From positions 7,997 to 71,996 of the forward strand of contig JAJDUT010000021.1 of assembly GCA_022826515.1 (NCBI GenBank): a DNA stretch of 64,000 nucleotides, in the 5' to 3' direction. This DNA comes from Candidatus Latescibacterota bacterium (GTDB taxonomy: Bacteria; Latescibacterota; UBA2968; UBA8231). Each line of letters begins with the position of its first letter. Within the stretch, counting starts at the first letter, position 1. Shown here piece by piece: positions 16,793 through 25,161 of the stretch. Both the position numbers and the translations under genes were made by a program. The notes beneath the pieces are model-generated. The model saw nothing but the letters and a program-made list of their open reading frames with translations, did not search any database and was not told the origin of the DNA.

Positions 16793-17453
16793 GCCCGAAA
16801 GCGTGGATTCATCTCACGTCCTCGAAACGATCGATAAATGGCCCAGTACTCGTGCAAAAGAATGGGTCGAAAACTTTGTCCAAACATCTCGTCAGCAATC
16901 CGACATATGGGCGCTTGTGATTTTCGGTTCCATTACTCGTCCGCGAGTCATATACAGTGTTGATGTTGACTTACTGGTCATTTATGAGAGCGAAAAGCCA
17001 AATTTTGTAATCCCACCCCTTGATGTCGATATTCGGTCGTATCGTCAAGAGGATATAGAGTCTCTTCTTTTAGAGGGACATGAACTTCTGTGTTGGACGA
17101 TTCTCTTTGGAAAAGTTCTCTATGAAAAAGATACATATTGGACAACCCTATGTGATAAATGGAAGAATTCTCTGCCTTTGCCTTCTGCAAAAACAGCAGA
17201 TAAACGCGCAAAAAGAGCGAAGCAGCTATTCGAGGATCTCAAAGTGATCGGTGACGAGGACGCGGCTCAGGAACAATACATTACGATGTTGACGCAAATT
17301 GCTCGTGCCTATTTAATCAGGTCAGATACCTACCCTGCATCCCGCCCTGAATTACCAGATCAATTAAAATCTGTTGGAGAACACGAGCTTGCCTCTCAAT
17401 TGGAAAAAGCATTGCAGACGCGTCGTGAATCGATGGAGACGCAAGCAATTTAG
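16749..17453 (+). CDS. MNT-type nucleotidyltransferase (antitoxin of a HEPN/MNT pair)
   Basis: A 234-residue protein with the minimal nucleotidyltransferase motif GS-x10-DxD: FGSITRPRVIYSVDVDLLV near residue 60. In MntA-type antitoxins this domain adds AMP to the partner HEPN toxin. ATG 16749 is chosen because AGGAG lies 9 bp upstream; ATGs at 16740 and within the ATGAACAAG tandem repeat (16764-16790) are alternatives. The C-terminal half is helical (KTADKRAKRAKQLFEDLKV) and may bind the HEPN partner. The HEPN/MNT pair lies inside the direct-repeat-flanked segment in the OLD gene. Confidence 0.78.
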   Translation: MSNPLMNKMNKMNNRPESVDSSHVLETIDKWPSTRAKEWVENFVQTSRQQSDIWALVIFGSITRPRVIYSVDVDLLVIYESEKPNFVIPPLDVDIRSYRQEDIESLLLEGHELLCWTILFGKVLYEKDTYWTTLCDKWKNSLPLPSAKTADKRAKRAKQLFEDLKVIGDEDAAQEQYITMLTQIARAYLIRSDTYPASRPELPDQLKSVGEHELASQLEKALQTRRESMETQAI

Positions 17454-17455
17454 CC

Positions 17456-17484
17456 ACTGGACTCCCGCCTTCGCAGGAGTGACC
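17456..17484. repeat. Palindromic dispersed repeat
   Basis: CACTGGACTCCCGCCTTCGC and the following GGAGTGAC form a short hairpin (ACTCC/GGAGT). Read on the other strand it matches the repeat at 26931-26958 (GTCATTCCCGTGAAAGCGGG), and several differences keep base pairing. It is probably a member of a genome-wide small palindromic repeat family. Confidence 0.65.
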
Positions 17485-17545
17485 GTCGTCTCTTCCCGCC
17501 AACAATTTCAGAGCCAAAGCTCCTCTACCATCCTCCCATCTTTCC

Positions 17546-17650
17546 ATGAACACCCCAACCAACAAACAAGCCTTTGAAGCCCAAAAGGAACAGATGAAAC
17601 AAATCGTCGAGCGCATTGACTCGTGGAACGGGAATTCCGTTAGTACGTGA
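17546..17650 (+). pseudogene. Chimeric 34-codon frame: hsdR 5' fragment fused to the OLD 3' end
   Basis: An ATG frame of 34 codons. Its first half (17541-17584, MNTPTNKQAFEAQ) nearly duplicates the start of hsdR at 19525 (MNTQTNEQAFESQ). Its second half (17585-17635) duplicates 16027-16077 of the OLD gene and continues NSVST then TGA. The TGA at 17648-17650 is 10 bp before the next gene, so this is probably the original 3' end of the OLD gene, captured behind a copied hsdR start. Confidence 0.7.
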
Positions 17651-17660
17651 GCTACCGATC

Positions 17661-19505
17661 ATGCCCGATAGAATAGACAAAGCCTTAAAAAAGCTAGCCG
17701 CCCTCATCGCGGCAGGACGCTTCGAGAACGTGGAAGACGACGGCTTGGAAATCAAACCCACTCCGTCCGCTACTTCTTCTTGGCGCGAAAGCCACAAATC
17801 CGCCAACGCCTTTCTCAACACCCGAGGCGGCCTCCTCCTTTTCGGCTGCAAGGAAGAGGGCCAAGGCTCGCAGCGTCGGTGGGTCTTCACTGGCTACCGG
17901 GAGGACGCCGAAGCACAGCTAAAGGAGTTCCCGCGCCGCTTTACGGACAAAAACGGAACGCCTCTCGACCTGAGCGAATTCTTCCCGCCGCCGCAAATCC
18001 GCGACTTTCAAAATGGTCGCGTAGCCGTGCTCTACGTAGATGAACTACCCGCCGACCGCAAGTTTGTCTTTTACAATGGCCAAGCGTGGAAGCGCGTCCT
18101 AACCGGCGACCACAAGCTCACCGAAGCCGACATCGCTCGCCAAGAAGAGTACAAGGAACAGGTGCGGGACGCCCGCGAAGTACAGCCCGTGCCGAGCACG
18201 ACCCTCGCCGACCTCAACCTCGACGCGCTCAATGACTACATCCAACAGCTCAACAGCCTTGGCAAAGTGGAAACCATCAAGGCCGATTTAGCAGCGGCCA
18301 GCGGATTTCTCGCCCGCAAACTGTTTATCAAGGACGAAACCGTCACCACCCTCGGCATGTTAGTATGCGGGCAGCACGTAGGCGATCAACTCGGATTCCG
18401 CTGCCACGTCCACGGCTACGTAGATGCGCCGCAAGAAGTCGCCCAAGACAAGCAGGACCTAATCGACAACATCCTGCCGCTGATGGAGAAAAGCCTCGCC
18501 TACATCCTGCGCAACATCCAGATCGGCATTTCCATTGCCGAGGGTGGCACGGCCGTGCCGCAATATCCCGAGGAAGTGCTGCGCGAAACAGTAAATAACG
18601 CCCTCGCCCACCGCGATTATTCCATCAACAAGCAAGTCATCATCTCCATCAAGCCGGGGCAGCACATTTCCATTCGCAATCCAGGATCATTCCGCCCGCA
18701 CTTGCTCATTGAGCACCCAAGAGATGCCATTCCACTGCGCCGCATCATCCCCGAGGCCCGAGCGCGCAATCCCAAGCTAGCGGATGCGCTGCGGGTGTAC
18801 CGGAAGTGGGAGGGCCGGGGCATTGGCATGGCCACGTTGGTAAACCTGTGCTTGGAAAATCAGATCGACCTGCCGACTTATCGCATTCACAGCGAAGAAG
18901 TAACCCTCTTTCTCAATGCCGGTCCTTTAGTCGGCGAGCGTATGAAAGCACGGCTGGATTCGTTTGACGCCTATATCGCCGACAAACTCGGCGGACCGCT
19001 CTCTGCCCAACAAACGCGGGTACTCTCTTACCTGATGAAAGCGGAATGGGCGAATGAAAACCATCACTACACCATTCTGCTGACCCCAGACAACAATCAC
19101 TTTGAACAACTCGTAGTGCTAGAACGCGCTGGCCTGATCTACCAACACGATAGCAGCACACCGACGCAGCCCATTTTCGTCGCCGATCGCGTCCTGATGC
19201 AAACGGATTACCAGACGGAACTGGAAGCACTATTCGGAGATCTCAGCGGTTTGGATTCCCTGTCGCGGAGATGCCTTAACGTTATGTGGCGGCGCGAAAA
19301 GTTCGCATTCCGCAAGGCCATGACGGAACCAGAGGTCATCTTAGCACCTTGGCATGAACACGGCGATATTCAAGACGCCGATGAATTCGTCACCGTCTAC
19401 CAATTAATGGTCACTTTTGAGCAATTGAAAGACGAAGAATTCATCGTCCTTGATGACGATCGCTCCGGTTTTGTGCTCAATACACAACGAACTCGTTTAA
19501 CTTGA
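17661..19505 (+). CDS. ATP-binding protein with AlbA_2/Schlafen-like domain
   Basis: A 614-residue protein. Residues about 1-150 resemble the AlbA_2 (Schlafen-like) domain (LEIKPTPSATSSWRESHKSA, then AFLNTRGGLLLFG). About residues 300-420 carry a GHKL-ATPase-like segment (EEVLRETVNNALAHRDYS; ISIRNPGSF; GRGIGMATLV), as in the HATPase_c_4 class of putative transcriptional regulators. A C-terminal winged-helix-like region follows (LSAQQTRVLSYLMKAEW). ATG 17661 is used; the frame upstream to 17616 is repeat-derived. It lies 19 bp before hsdR, so it travels with the type I R-M operon, where accessory ATPase genes of this kind are often found. Its role, regulatory or defensive, is not known. Confidence 0.82.
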   Translation: MPDRIDKALKKLAALIAAGRFENVEDDGLEIKPTPSATSSWRESHKSANAFLNTRGGLLLFGCKEEGQGSQRRWVFTGYREDAEAQLKEFPRRFTDKNGTPLDLSEFFPPPQIRDFQNGRVAVLYVDELPADRKFVFYNGQAWKRVLTGDHKLTEADIARQEEYKEQVRDAREVQPVPSTTLADLNLDALNDYIQQLNSLGKVETIKADLAAASGFLARKLFIKDETVTTLGMLVCGQHVGDQLGFRCHVHGYVDAPQEVAQDKQDLIDNILPLMEKSLAYILRNIQIGISIAEGGTAVPQYPEEVLRETVNNALAHRDYSINKQVIISIKPGQHISIRNPGSFRPHLLIEHPRDAIPLRRIIPEARARNPKLADALRVYRKWEGRGIGMATLVNLCLENQIDLPTYRIHSEEVTLFLNAGPLVGERMKARLDSFDAYIADKLGGPLSAQQTRVLSYLMKAEWANENHHYTILLTPDNNHFEQLVVLERAGLIYQHDSSTPTQPIFVADRVLMQTDYQTELEALFGDLSGLDSLSRRCLNVMWRREKFAFRKAMTEPEVILAPWHEHGDIQDADEFVTVYQLMVTFEQLKDEEFIVLDDDRSGFVLNTQRTRLT

Positions 19506-19524
19506 AGCGTAAACCAAGCCTTCC

Positions 19525-22500
19525 ATGAACACCCAAACCAACGAACAAGCCTTTGAATCCCAAGTCGAGGCGATGCTCCTCGGGCCGGGCGGCTGGCATT
19601 GCGGCTCCACCGCCGAGTGGGATGTCGAGCGTGCCCTTTTCCCTACTCAGGTTTGCACTTTTCTCGCTGAGACCCAGCCGACGCTGTGGGAACAGATGAG
19701 TGCCCTGCACGGTGCTGGACTTGAAGACCTACTGATCGACGCGCTAGTCAAAGAACTCGACATCAAAGGCACGCTGCACATCCTACGCCACGGCTTCAAG
19801 TTCTACGGCAAGACCTTCCGATTAGCACACTTCAAGCCCGCCCACGCCCTCAACGACGAGGTGCTGGCATTGTACGCACAAAATAAGCTGACGGTCACGC
19901 GGCAAATTCCCTGCCATCCCAATAAACGAGATACAGTCGATCTGTTGTTCGCACTAAACGGACTGCCCGTGGCGACCTGCGAGCTAAAAAATCCCGGCAC
20001 TGGCCAAAGCTGGCGGCAAGCCGTACGGCAATACCAAGAGGACCGCGACCCACGCGCGCCACTGTTCCGCTTCAAGACGCGGGCGCTGGTGCACTTCGCC
20101 GCCGATCCAGACGAAGTACACATGAGCACACGCCTCAACGGTGAAGACACGCGCTTCCTCCCCTTCAACCGAGGCAGCCACCCAGGCCAAGTGCAATGCG
20201 GCGCTGGCAACCCGCAGCACGCCTCGGGCTACCGCACCGGCTATTTCTGGCAAGAAGTCATAGAGCGCAACAGCTTCCTCGACATCCTCGGCCACTTCAT
20301 GTTCGTCGAGAAGAAAGAGGAAAAGAGCGAAGACGACCAAGGCAGTACCCGGCGCATCGTTCACGAGACCATGATCTTCCCTCGCTACCATCAGCTCGAT
20401 TCCGTACGGCAGCTAGTCGCCGCGCGAGCAGACGGAGCTGGCCAAAATTATTTGGTGCAGCATTCGGCGGGCAGCGGCAAGACCAACAGCATCTCTTGGC
20501 TTTCACACCGCCTCGCCAGCTTGCACGACGATAAGGACCACAAAGTCTTCGACTGTGTCGTCGTCATCACCGACCGCCGTGTGTTGGACCAGCAGCTCCA
20601 AGATGCGATCTATCAGATCGAACACGCCCAAGGCGTAGTCAAGGCGATTGACCAAGACAGCCACCAACTCGCCAACGCCCTAATCGACGGCACCAAGATC
20701 GTCGTCACCACGCTTCAGAAATTCCCGTTCGTATTGCGCGGGTTGCTGCGCACCGCTGGGGCCGAGTCGCAGGAGGCCGCCACCGCCGAGGAGCGGGCGC
20801 AGGCCAAGGCTTGGGAAGCGGAAATCGGCAAGCGTCGGTATGCGGTGATTGTAGATGAGGCGCACTCCAGCCAGACCGGCGAGACCGCGCGGGAACTCAA
20901 GGAGATTCTGGGCGCAGGTACGGATGCCGAAGGAGAGCAAGACTGGGAAGACCGCCTAAATCAAGTGATGGCTTCGAGGGGACGGCAGCCGAACCTGTCA
21001 TTTTTCGCCTTTACGGCTACTCCCAAGGGCAAGACGCTAGAGCTGTTTGGCCGCCCTGGTGTTCGAGGCGTACCCGAGGCGTTCCACCTGTACAGCATGC
21101 GGCAAGCCATTGAGGAGGGATTCATCCTCGATGTACTCGCGAACTACACGACCTACAACGTTTATTACCGGCTGCTCAAAAACGCAGAGAACGACCCGAA
21201 TCTGCCGAAGAAGAAGGCGGCCCGCGCCCTAGCGAAATTCGCCAACTTCCACCCTCACAACATCGAGCAGAAGACTGAAGTAATCGTCGAGCACTTCCGC
21301 AACAAGGTGCAGCACCGGCTCGGTAGCCGTGCCAAAGCCATGGTAGTCACGGCATCGCGGCTACACGCCGTGCGCTACAAACTCTCCTTCGAGCGCTACA
21401 TAGAGGAAAAGGGCTATGCGGACATCCGTCCGCTCGTCGCCTTCAGCGGCACCGTGCGCGATCCCGACACCGGCCTTGAATACACAGAGCCGGGCATGAA
21501 CGTGGATGTCGTCACCGGCAAGCCCATCAGCGAAGCGGCGCTGCCCGACCGCTTCGACTCCCCCGACTACCAAGTACTACTGGTTGCGAACAAGTACCAG
21601 ACGGGCTTTGATCAGCCACGCCTGTGCGCGATGTACGTGGACAAGCGGCTCGATGGAGTTCAGGCCGTGCAGACGCTCTCGCGGCTCAACCGCACGGCAC
21701 CGGGCAAGGACGCTCCGTTCGTGCTCGATTTCGTCAACAAGGCCGAAGACATCTTGAACGCCTTCAAGCCGTATTACGACAAGACCGAGGTAATAGAGAC
21801 GTCTGACCCTTCAAGGCTAGAGGCCCTAAAACACGAACTCGACCAAGCGCAGGTTTACTACTGGAGTGAGGTCGAGGAGTTCACCGGGGTGTTCTACAAA
21901 GCCCCTGAAGACCAAAGATCTAGCGATCACGCCGACATGCAAAAGTGCCTCCAGCCAGCCGTAACTCGCTTCGCTGCAATAGAGCAAGACGAAGCCCGCG
22001 AACAGTTTCGCGACAAACTCTCTGGGTATGTAGGGCTATACGCTTACTTGAGCCAGATCGTCCCCTACGGCGATCCTGAACAAGAAATGCTCTACAGCTA
22101 CGGGCACTTTCTATTACCACACCTGCCTCTCGACCGCGACGACGAGGTCATCAAGCTAGGTAGCGAAGTCGCTCTGCAGTACTACCGGCTAGAGCGTGTT
22201 TCCTCGGGGCCGATAAATGTGTCAGAAGGTGAGCCTCAGCACGTCAAACCCCCGACCGAGGTCGGTACTGGTCGGGCGCAGGACCCCAAGGCTCCCCTCT
22301 CGGAAATCATTGAGGTGCTGAACGAGCGCTTCGGGACGCAGTTCAATGAAGTGGATCGGCTCTTTTTTCAGCAGATCAAGGAAAAAGCCTGCAACGACGA
22401 AACCGTAGTGGAGACGGCGCGCGCCAATCCGCGTGACCGGTTCGAGTTGGGAATTAAGAACCGACTCGACGAACTAATGATCGAGCGCATGAGCGAGAAC

Positions 22501-22623
22501 GACCAGATCTCGGAGCGCTATCTGTCGGACGAAACGTTTCGGAGTTTGGCCCTGCCCATCCTCGCGCGGGCCATATTCGAGGACTTGCAGACGAAAGATG
22601 TGGATGCGCCCGCGCCGAAATAA
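19525..22623 (+). CDS. hsdR: Type I restriction endonuclease subunit HsdR
   Basis: A 1032-residue translocase and nuclease subunit. The PD-(D/E)xK nuclease motif is DTVDLL ... CELKNPGTGQ near residues 135-158. The helicase motor has Walker A SAGSGKTNS near 313, a DEAH box (VDEAHSSQTG) near 442, FTATPKGKTLELFG near 495 and motif VI-like QAVQTLSRLNR near 715. The length is normal and no frame damage is seen. It is separated from hsdM/hsdS by the OLD and AlbA_2-like genes. With HsdM and the half-size HsdS it could form a restriction complex, provided the single-domain HsdS is functional. Confidence 0.93.
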   Translation: MNTQTNEQAFESQVEAMLLGPGGWHCGSTAEWDVERALFPTQVCTFLAETQPTLWEQMSALHGAGLEDLLIDALVKELDIKGTLHILRHGFKFYGKTFRLAHFKPAHALNDEVLALYAQNKLTVTRQIPCHPNKRDTVDLLFALNGLPVATCELKNPGTGQSWRQAVRQYQEDRDPRAPLFRFKTRALVHFAADPDEVHMSTRLNGEDTRFLPFNRGSHPGQVQCGAGNPQHASGYRTGYFWQEVIERNSFLDILGHFMFVEKKEEKSEDDQGSTRRIVHETMIFPRYHQLDSVRQLVAARADGAGQNYLVQHSAGSGKTNSISWLSHRLASLHDDKDHKVFDCVVVITDRRVLDQQLQDAIYQIEHAQGVVKAIDQDSHQLANALIDGTKIVVTTLQKFPFVLRGLLRTAGAESQEAATAEERAQAKAWEAEIGKRRYAVIVDEAHSSQTGETARELKEILGAGTDAEGEQDWEDRLNQVMASRGRQPNLSFFAFTATPKGKTLELFGRPGVRGVPEAFHLYSMRQAIEEGFILDVLANYTTYNVYYRLLKNAENDPNLPKKKAARALAKFANFHPHNIEQKTEVIVEHFRNKVQHRLGSRAKAMVVTASRLHAVRYKLSFERYIEEKGYADIRPLVAFSGTVRDPDTGLEYTEPGMNVDVVTGKPISEAALPDRFDSPDYQVLLVANKYQTGFDQPRLCAMYVDKRLDGVQAVQTLSRLNRTAPGKDAPFVLDFVNKAEDILNAFKPYYDKTEVIETSDPSRLEALKHELDQAQVYYWSEVEEFTGVFYKAPEDQRSSDHADMQKCLQPAVTRFAAIEQDEAREQFRDKLSGYVGLYAYLSQIVPYGDPEQEMLYSYGHFLLPHLPLDRDDEVIKLGSEVALQYYRLERVSSGPINVSEGEPQHVKPPTEVGTGRAQDPKAPLSEIIEVLNERFGTQFNEVDRLFFQQIKEKACNDETVVETARANPRDRFELGIKNRLDELMIERMSENDQISERYLSDETFRSLALPILARAIFEDLQTKDVDAPAPK

Positions 22624-22627
22624 TTAT

Positions 22628-22780
22628 TATTTTACAGGCTCGCAAGCTGGGAACCGCCCTCATTCCACGGCCGTAATCGACAAAATCGACGTATTGGCAG
22701 AAAGCGAGTTTATCGTCCGTGGAAGAGACCACCCCGGCTTTGTGCTCAATTTTGGCCCTATCCGACAGGCTACGCGCTAG
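22628..22780 (+). pseudogene. Relic resembling the C-terminus of the AlbA_2-like gene
   Basis: Just after hsdR a short frame reads VIDKIDVLAESEFIVRGRD then HPGFVLN and stops at 22780. It parallels the end of the 17661 gene (EQLKDEEFIVLDDDRSGFVLN). No intact start or other domain is present. It looks like the remaining 3' end of a second copy, or of a related gene, deleted from the island. Confidence 0.45.
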
Positions 22781-22807
22781 TACTTTCATAATTGACGAGA
22801 GGACGAC

Positions 22808-24607
22808 ATGAGACTGCTACATTACCTAGAGCTACAAAACTTCAAGCGCTTTGGCGACAGACAGCGCATTGAGTTGGATCATCCGTCCGTACTCATAGGA
22901 CCTAATAATTGCGGCAAAACGACGGCCATACAGGCCATCGCACTCTGGTCACAAGCCGTCAAAACTTGGTTGGAAAACAAAGGCACAGCACCGCCCAAAG
23001 AACGGACATCAACATCAATCAATCGGCTCAATATTGTCTCGGTGCCCGTGCAGCGTACGCGCTACTTCTGGCACAACATGGCCGTTCGCACCGGCAACCA
23101 CGACATCTACTTTCATATCACCCTCGGCGTCTTACACGAGCACAAAGTCGAGCCTGTCACCATGCGCTTCCGCAATCAGGGCAACGAACTGGTTTATTGC
23201 ACGCCTGATGAATCAACGCTCAAAAGGCCAGAACTCATCGAAACAGCAGCCAAATTCAATGTCAAATTACTATATCCAATGTCGGGCCTCGATACTGAAG
23301 AAGCCATTTTACAGCCCGGACGAATAGACGTATTGCTCGGCCAAGGGCAAACGGCGCAAGTGCTCCGTAACCTCTGCTTGACTGTATTCCAAAACGCGCC
23401 CAAAGATTGGGAAAAGATCGTTGATCTGATGAAGCGTTTGTTTACAATTGATCTTGAAAATCCGAAAGAGACTACACGCGGCAGCATTGATCTGTTTTAT
23501 CGGCAGTCTCATGTCAAGGATCGGTTAGATGTGTCGCTTGCTGGACGTGGACTTCAGCAGATGCTCCTAATCGTCGCCTACCTGTATTCTGATCAGCGCA
23601 ACGTCCTCCTAATCGACGAGCCAGATGCTCACCTCGAAATCCTACGCCAAAAACAAATCTACATACTGTTGCGCGAAATTGCCGACGAGAGAGAGTCGCA
23701 AATCATCCTCGCCACGCATTCGGAAGTAGTCTTAGAGGAAGCACGCGAGCACAACCTCACGCTGCTGCTGCAAGGTCGAGCAGATAACCTCGCAGGCAAG
23801 ACGAACATCCGCGAAGCACTCAAGCAATATGGAACCGAACACTACATTCGAGCACAGCAGCGGGGCTACGTGCTCTATGTGGAAGGAAGCACGGATGTCG
23901 ACATCCTGCGAGCGTTGGCAAAACAACTGAATCACAGTGCTGAAGACATTTGGGATGAGCGTGTCAACGCATTCTACGTGCAGAATAACTTCCCGGATAC
24001 CAACTTGGATTCAGAGCTTGAGCGTGTGGAAGGTGGTTTTGGTGCGACGCCGAAGCAGCACTTCTTCGCTCTGAAGCCCATGGTGTCCGACCTAAGAGGA
24101 TTGGCGATCCTTGATAGAGATGGCCAAGAGCAGGAGGACTCGGATGAAGGAGGCCTTCAGATAGTCTATTGGAATCGCTATGAGGCAGAAAACTATTTCA
24201 TTACGCCGGAAGTATTGCGAAAATACGTCGTCGCCCACTACCGAGATATGCCGCTCTTCTTCGCAACAATAGAAGACGTCCTCAACGCATTGATCCAAGA
24301 ACGCGTTTTTGACGATAACCAAAGCGACTTCACTACATGGCGCGATGCAAACGAGGACGTGAAACGGCTCTTGTGGGAAGCACAAACCCAGCGATTGAAG
24401 CTGAGCGATTTTGCCGAAGAGTTCTTCCGGCGGCTCGCACAGAAGCTCGGACACGCGATGTTGCTCAGGAAGGGCGAACTCCATCGCCTTGTTCACTTCG
24501 TTGACCCCGCCACAATCCCCAAAGAGGTGAGCGAAAAACTCGACCTGCTGCAAAAACTTTTTGAGCAAGCTAACCCAAGCGAGGAAGAGTCGGAAGAGCC
24601 TGAATGA
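22808..24607 (+). CDS. OLD-family AAA ATPase with TOPRIM nuclease domain
   Basis: A 599-residue protein of the overcoming-lysogenization-defect class. Walker A GPNNCGKTT is at residues 31-39, the signature-like LAGRGLQQML is near 245, Walker B NVLLIDEPDAHLE is near 263, and the H-loop ILATHSEV is near 302. The TOPRIM domain follows, with the glutamate in YVEGSTDVDIL near 361 and the acidic LAILDRDGQEQ near 435. Class 2 OLD proteins act with partner helicases (Gabija-type), but no UvrD-like partner is present here. The gene is complete, unlike the island's other OLD-type gene at 13425. It closes the defence island and converges with the selenoprotein gene. Confidence 0.85.
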   Translation: MRLLHYLELQNFKRFGDRQRIELDHPSVLIGPNNCGKTTAIQAIALWSQAVKTWLENKGTAPPKERTSTSINRLNIVSVPVQRTRYFWHNMAVRTGNHDIYFHITLGVLHEHKVEPVTMRFRNQGNELVYCTPDESTLKRPELIETAAKFNVKLLYPMSGLDTEEAILQPGRIDVLLGQGQTAQVLRNLCLTVFQNAPKDWEKIVDLMKRLFTIDLENPKETTRGSIDLFYRQSHVKDRLDVSLAGRGLQQMLLIVAYLYSDQRNVLLIDEPDAHLEILRQKQIYILLREIADERESQIILATHSEVVLEEAREHNLTLLLQGRADNLAGKTNIREALKQYGTEHYIRAQQRGYVLYVEGSTDVDILRALAKQLNHSAEDIWDERVNAFYVQNNFPDTNLDSELERVEGGFGATPKQHFFALKPMVSDLRGLAILDRDGQEQEDSDEGGLQIVYWNRYEAENYFITPEVLRKYVVAHYRDMPLFFATIEDVLNALIQERVFDDNQSDFTTWRDANEDVKRLLWEAQTQRLKLSDFAEEFFRRLAQKLGHAMLLRKGELHRLVHFVDPATIPKEVSEKLDLLQKLFEQANPSEEESEEPE

Positions 24608-24614
24608 AGGCGAC

Positions 24615-25151
24615 TCACTGTATCAATCGGTCAACTTGAGCCAAAATTTGATCGGGCGTCGGCCGGTCGGAGAGGCTTTCCCCGACGTATTTCCATTCGA
24701 TGTCACCCTTGGGCGAAACGATGACGGCGGACGGCGTCGCGACGCCGTCATTCAGCAGGTTGTAAACTCCGTAGTCCTTGGCTACCTCGGCGTCTTTGTC
24801 TGACAGAATAGCGAATTCAGCGCCGGTAAGTTCCACCATTTTCAGCGCGTCGGCGATGTCATCCGTGCTGATCGCCGCAAGCGACACATTGCGCTCTAGA
24901 AACTCGGGATACACATCTGCCAACTCACCTAGTTGGCTCCGACAGGAACCTCAGAAGAATCCTCGGTAAAACAGCAGTACCGCCGCCGCGCGGTTGTCGA
25001 GTAAGTCGGACAAGGAAACCGAAGTCCCATCCGCCGCAGGTAAGGTGAATTCAGGCGCTTGACCGCCCGTGGAGACCGGATTGGACCTGCAGCCGACGAG
25101 GGCGATGAGGGTCGCAGTTACCAAGGACAGAAGTACTGCGCTACGGTGCAT
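24615..25151 (-). CDS. Peroxiredoxin/thioredoxin-fold lipoprotein, probable selenoprotein (UxxC)
   Basis: Read through an in-frame TGA (24953-24951) the frame gives a 178-residue AhpC/TSA-like protein. ATG 25151 is preceded by AGGAGAAAG. A lipoprotein signal ends in LIALVGC. The core runs APEFTLPAADGTSVSLSDLL, then AVLLFYRGFF-U-GSCRSQL, where peroxiredoxin-like proteins have WCxxC; the recoded codon therefore sits on the first redox cysteine, giving U-G-S-C. The rest (AAISTDDIADALKMVELTGA, VATPSAVIVSPKGDIEWKY) is intact and in the same frame. A 7-bp hairpin lies at the right distance for a bacterial SECIS. TGA serves as a normal stop elsewhere in the window. The alternative is a nonsense mutation. 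Likely function: thiol/peroxide reduction at the membrane. Confidence 0.85.
24915..24953 (-). promoter_or_regulatory. SECIS-like hairpin downstream of the in-frame UGA
   Basis: On the coding strand GCCAACT-AGGTG-AGTTGGC forms a perfect 7-bp stem with a 5-nt loop (stem arms 24937-24931 and 24925-24919). The loop starts 20 nt after the UGA and has a G in its second position, as described for bacterial SECIS elements. The hairpin codes for SQLGELA and so must also satisfy the protein sequence. Confidence 0.72.
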
Positions 25152-25161
25152 TTTCTTTCTC

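Noticed and set aside
24951..24953. Reassignment of TGA as a sense codon throughout
   Set aside because: Many intact genes in the window end in TGA (for example hsdM at 12338 and the OLD gene at 24607), so only local recoding or mutation can explain it.
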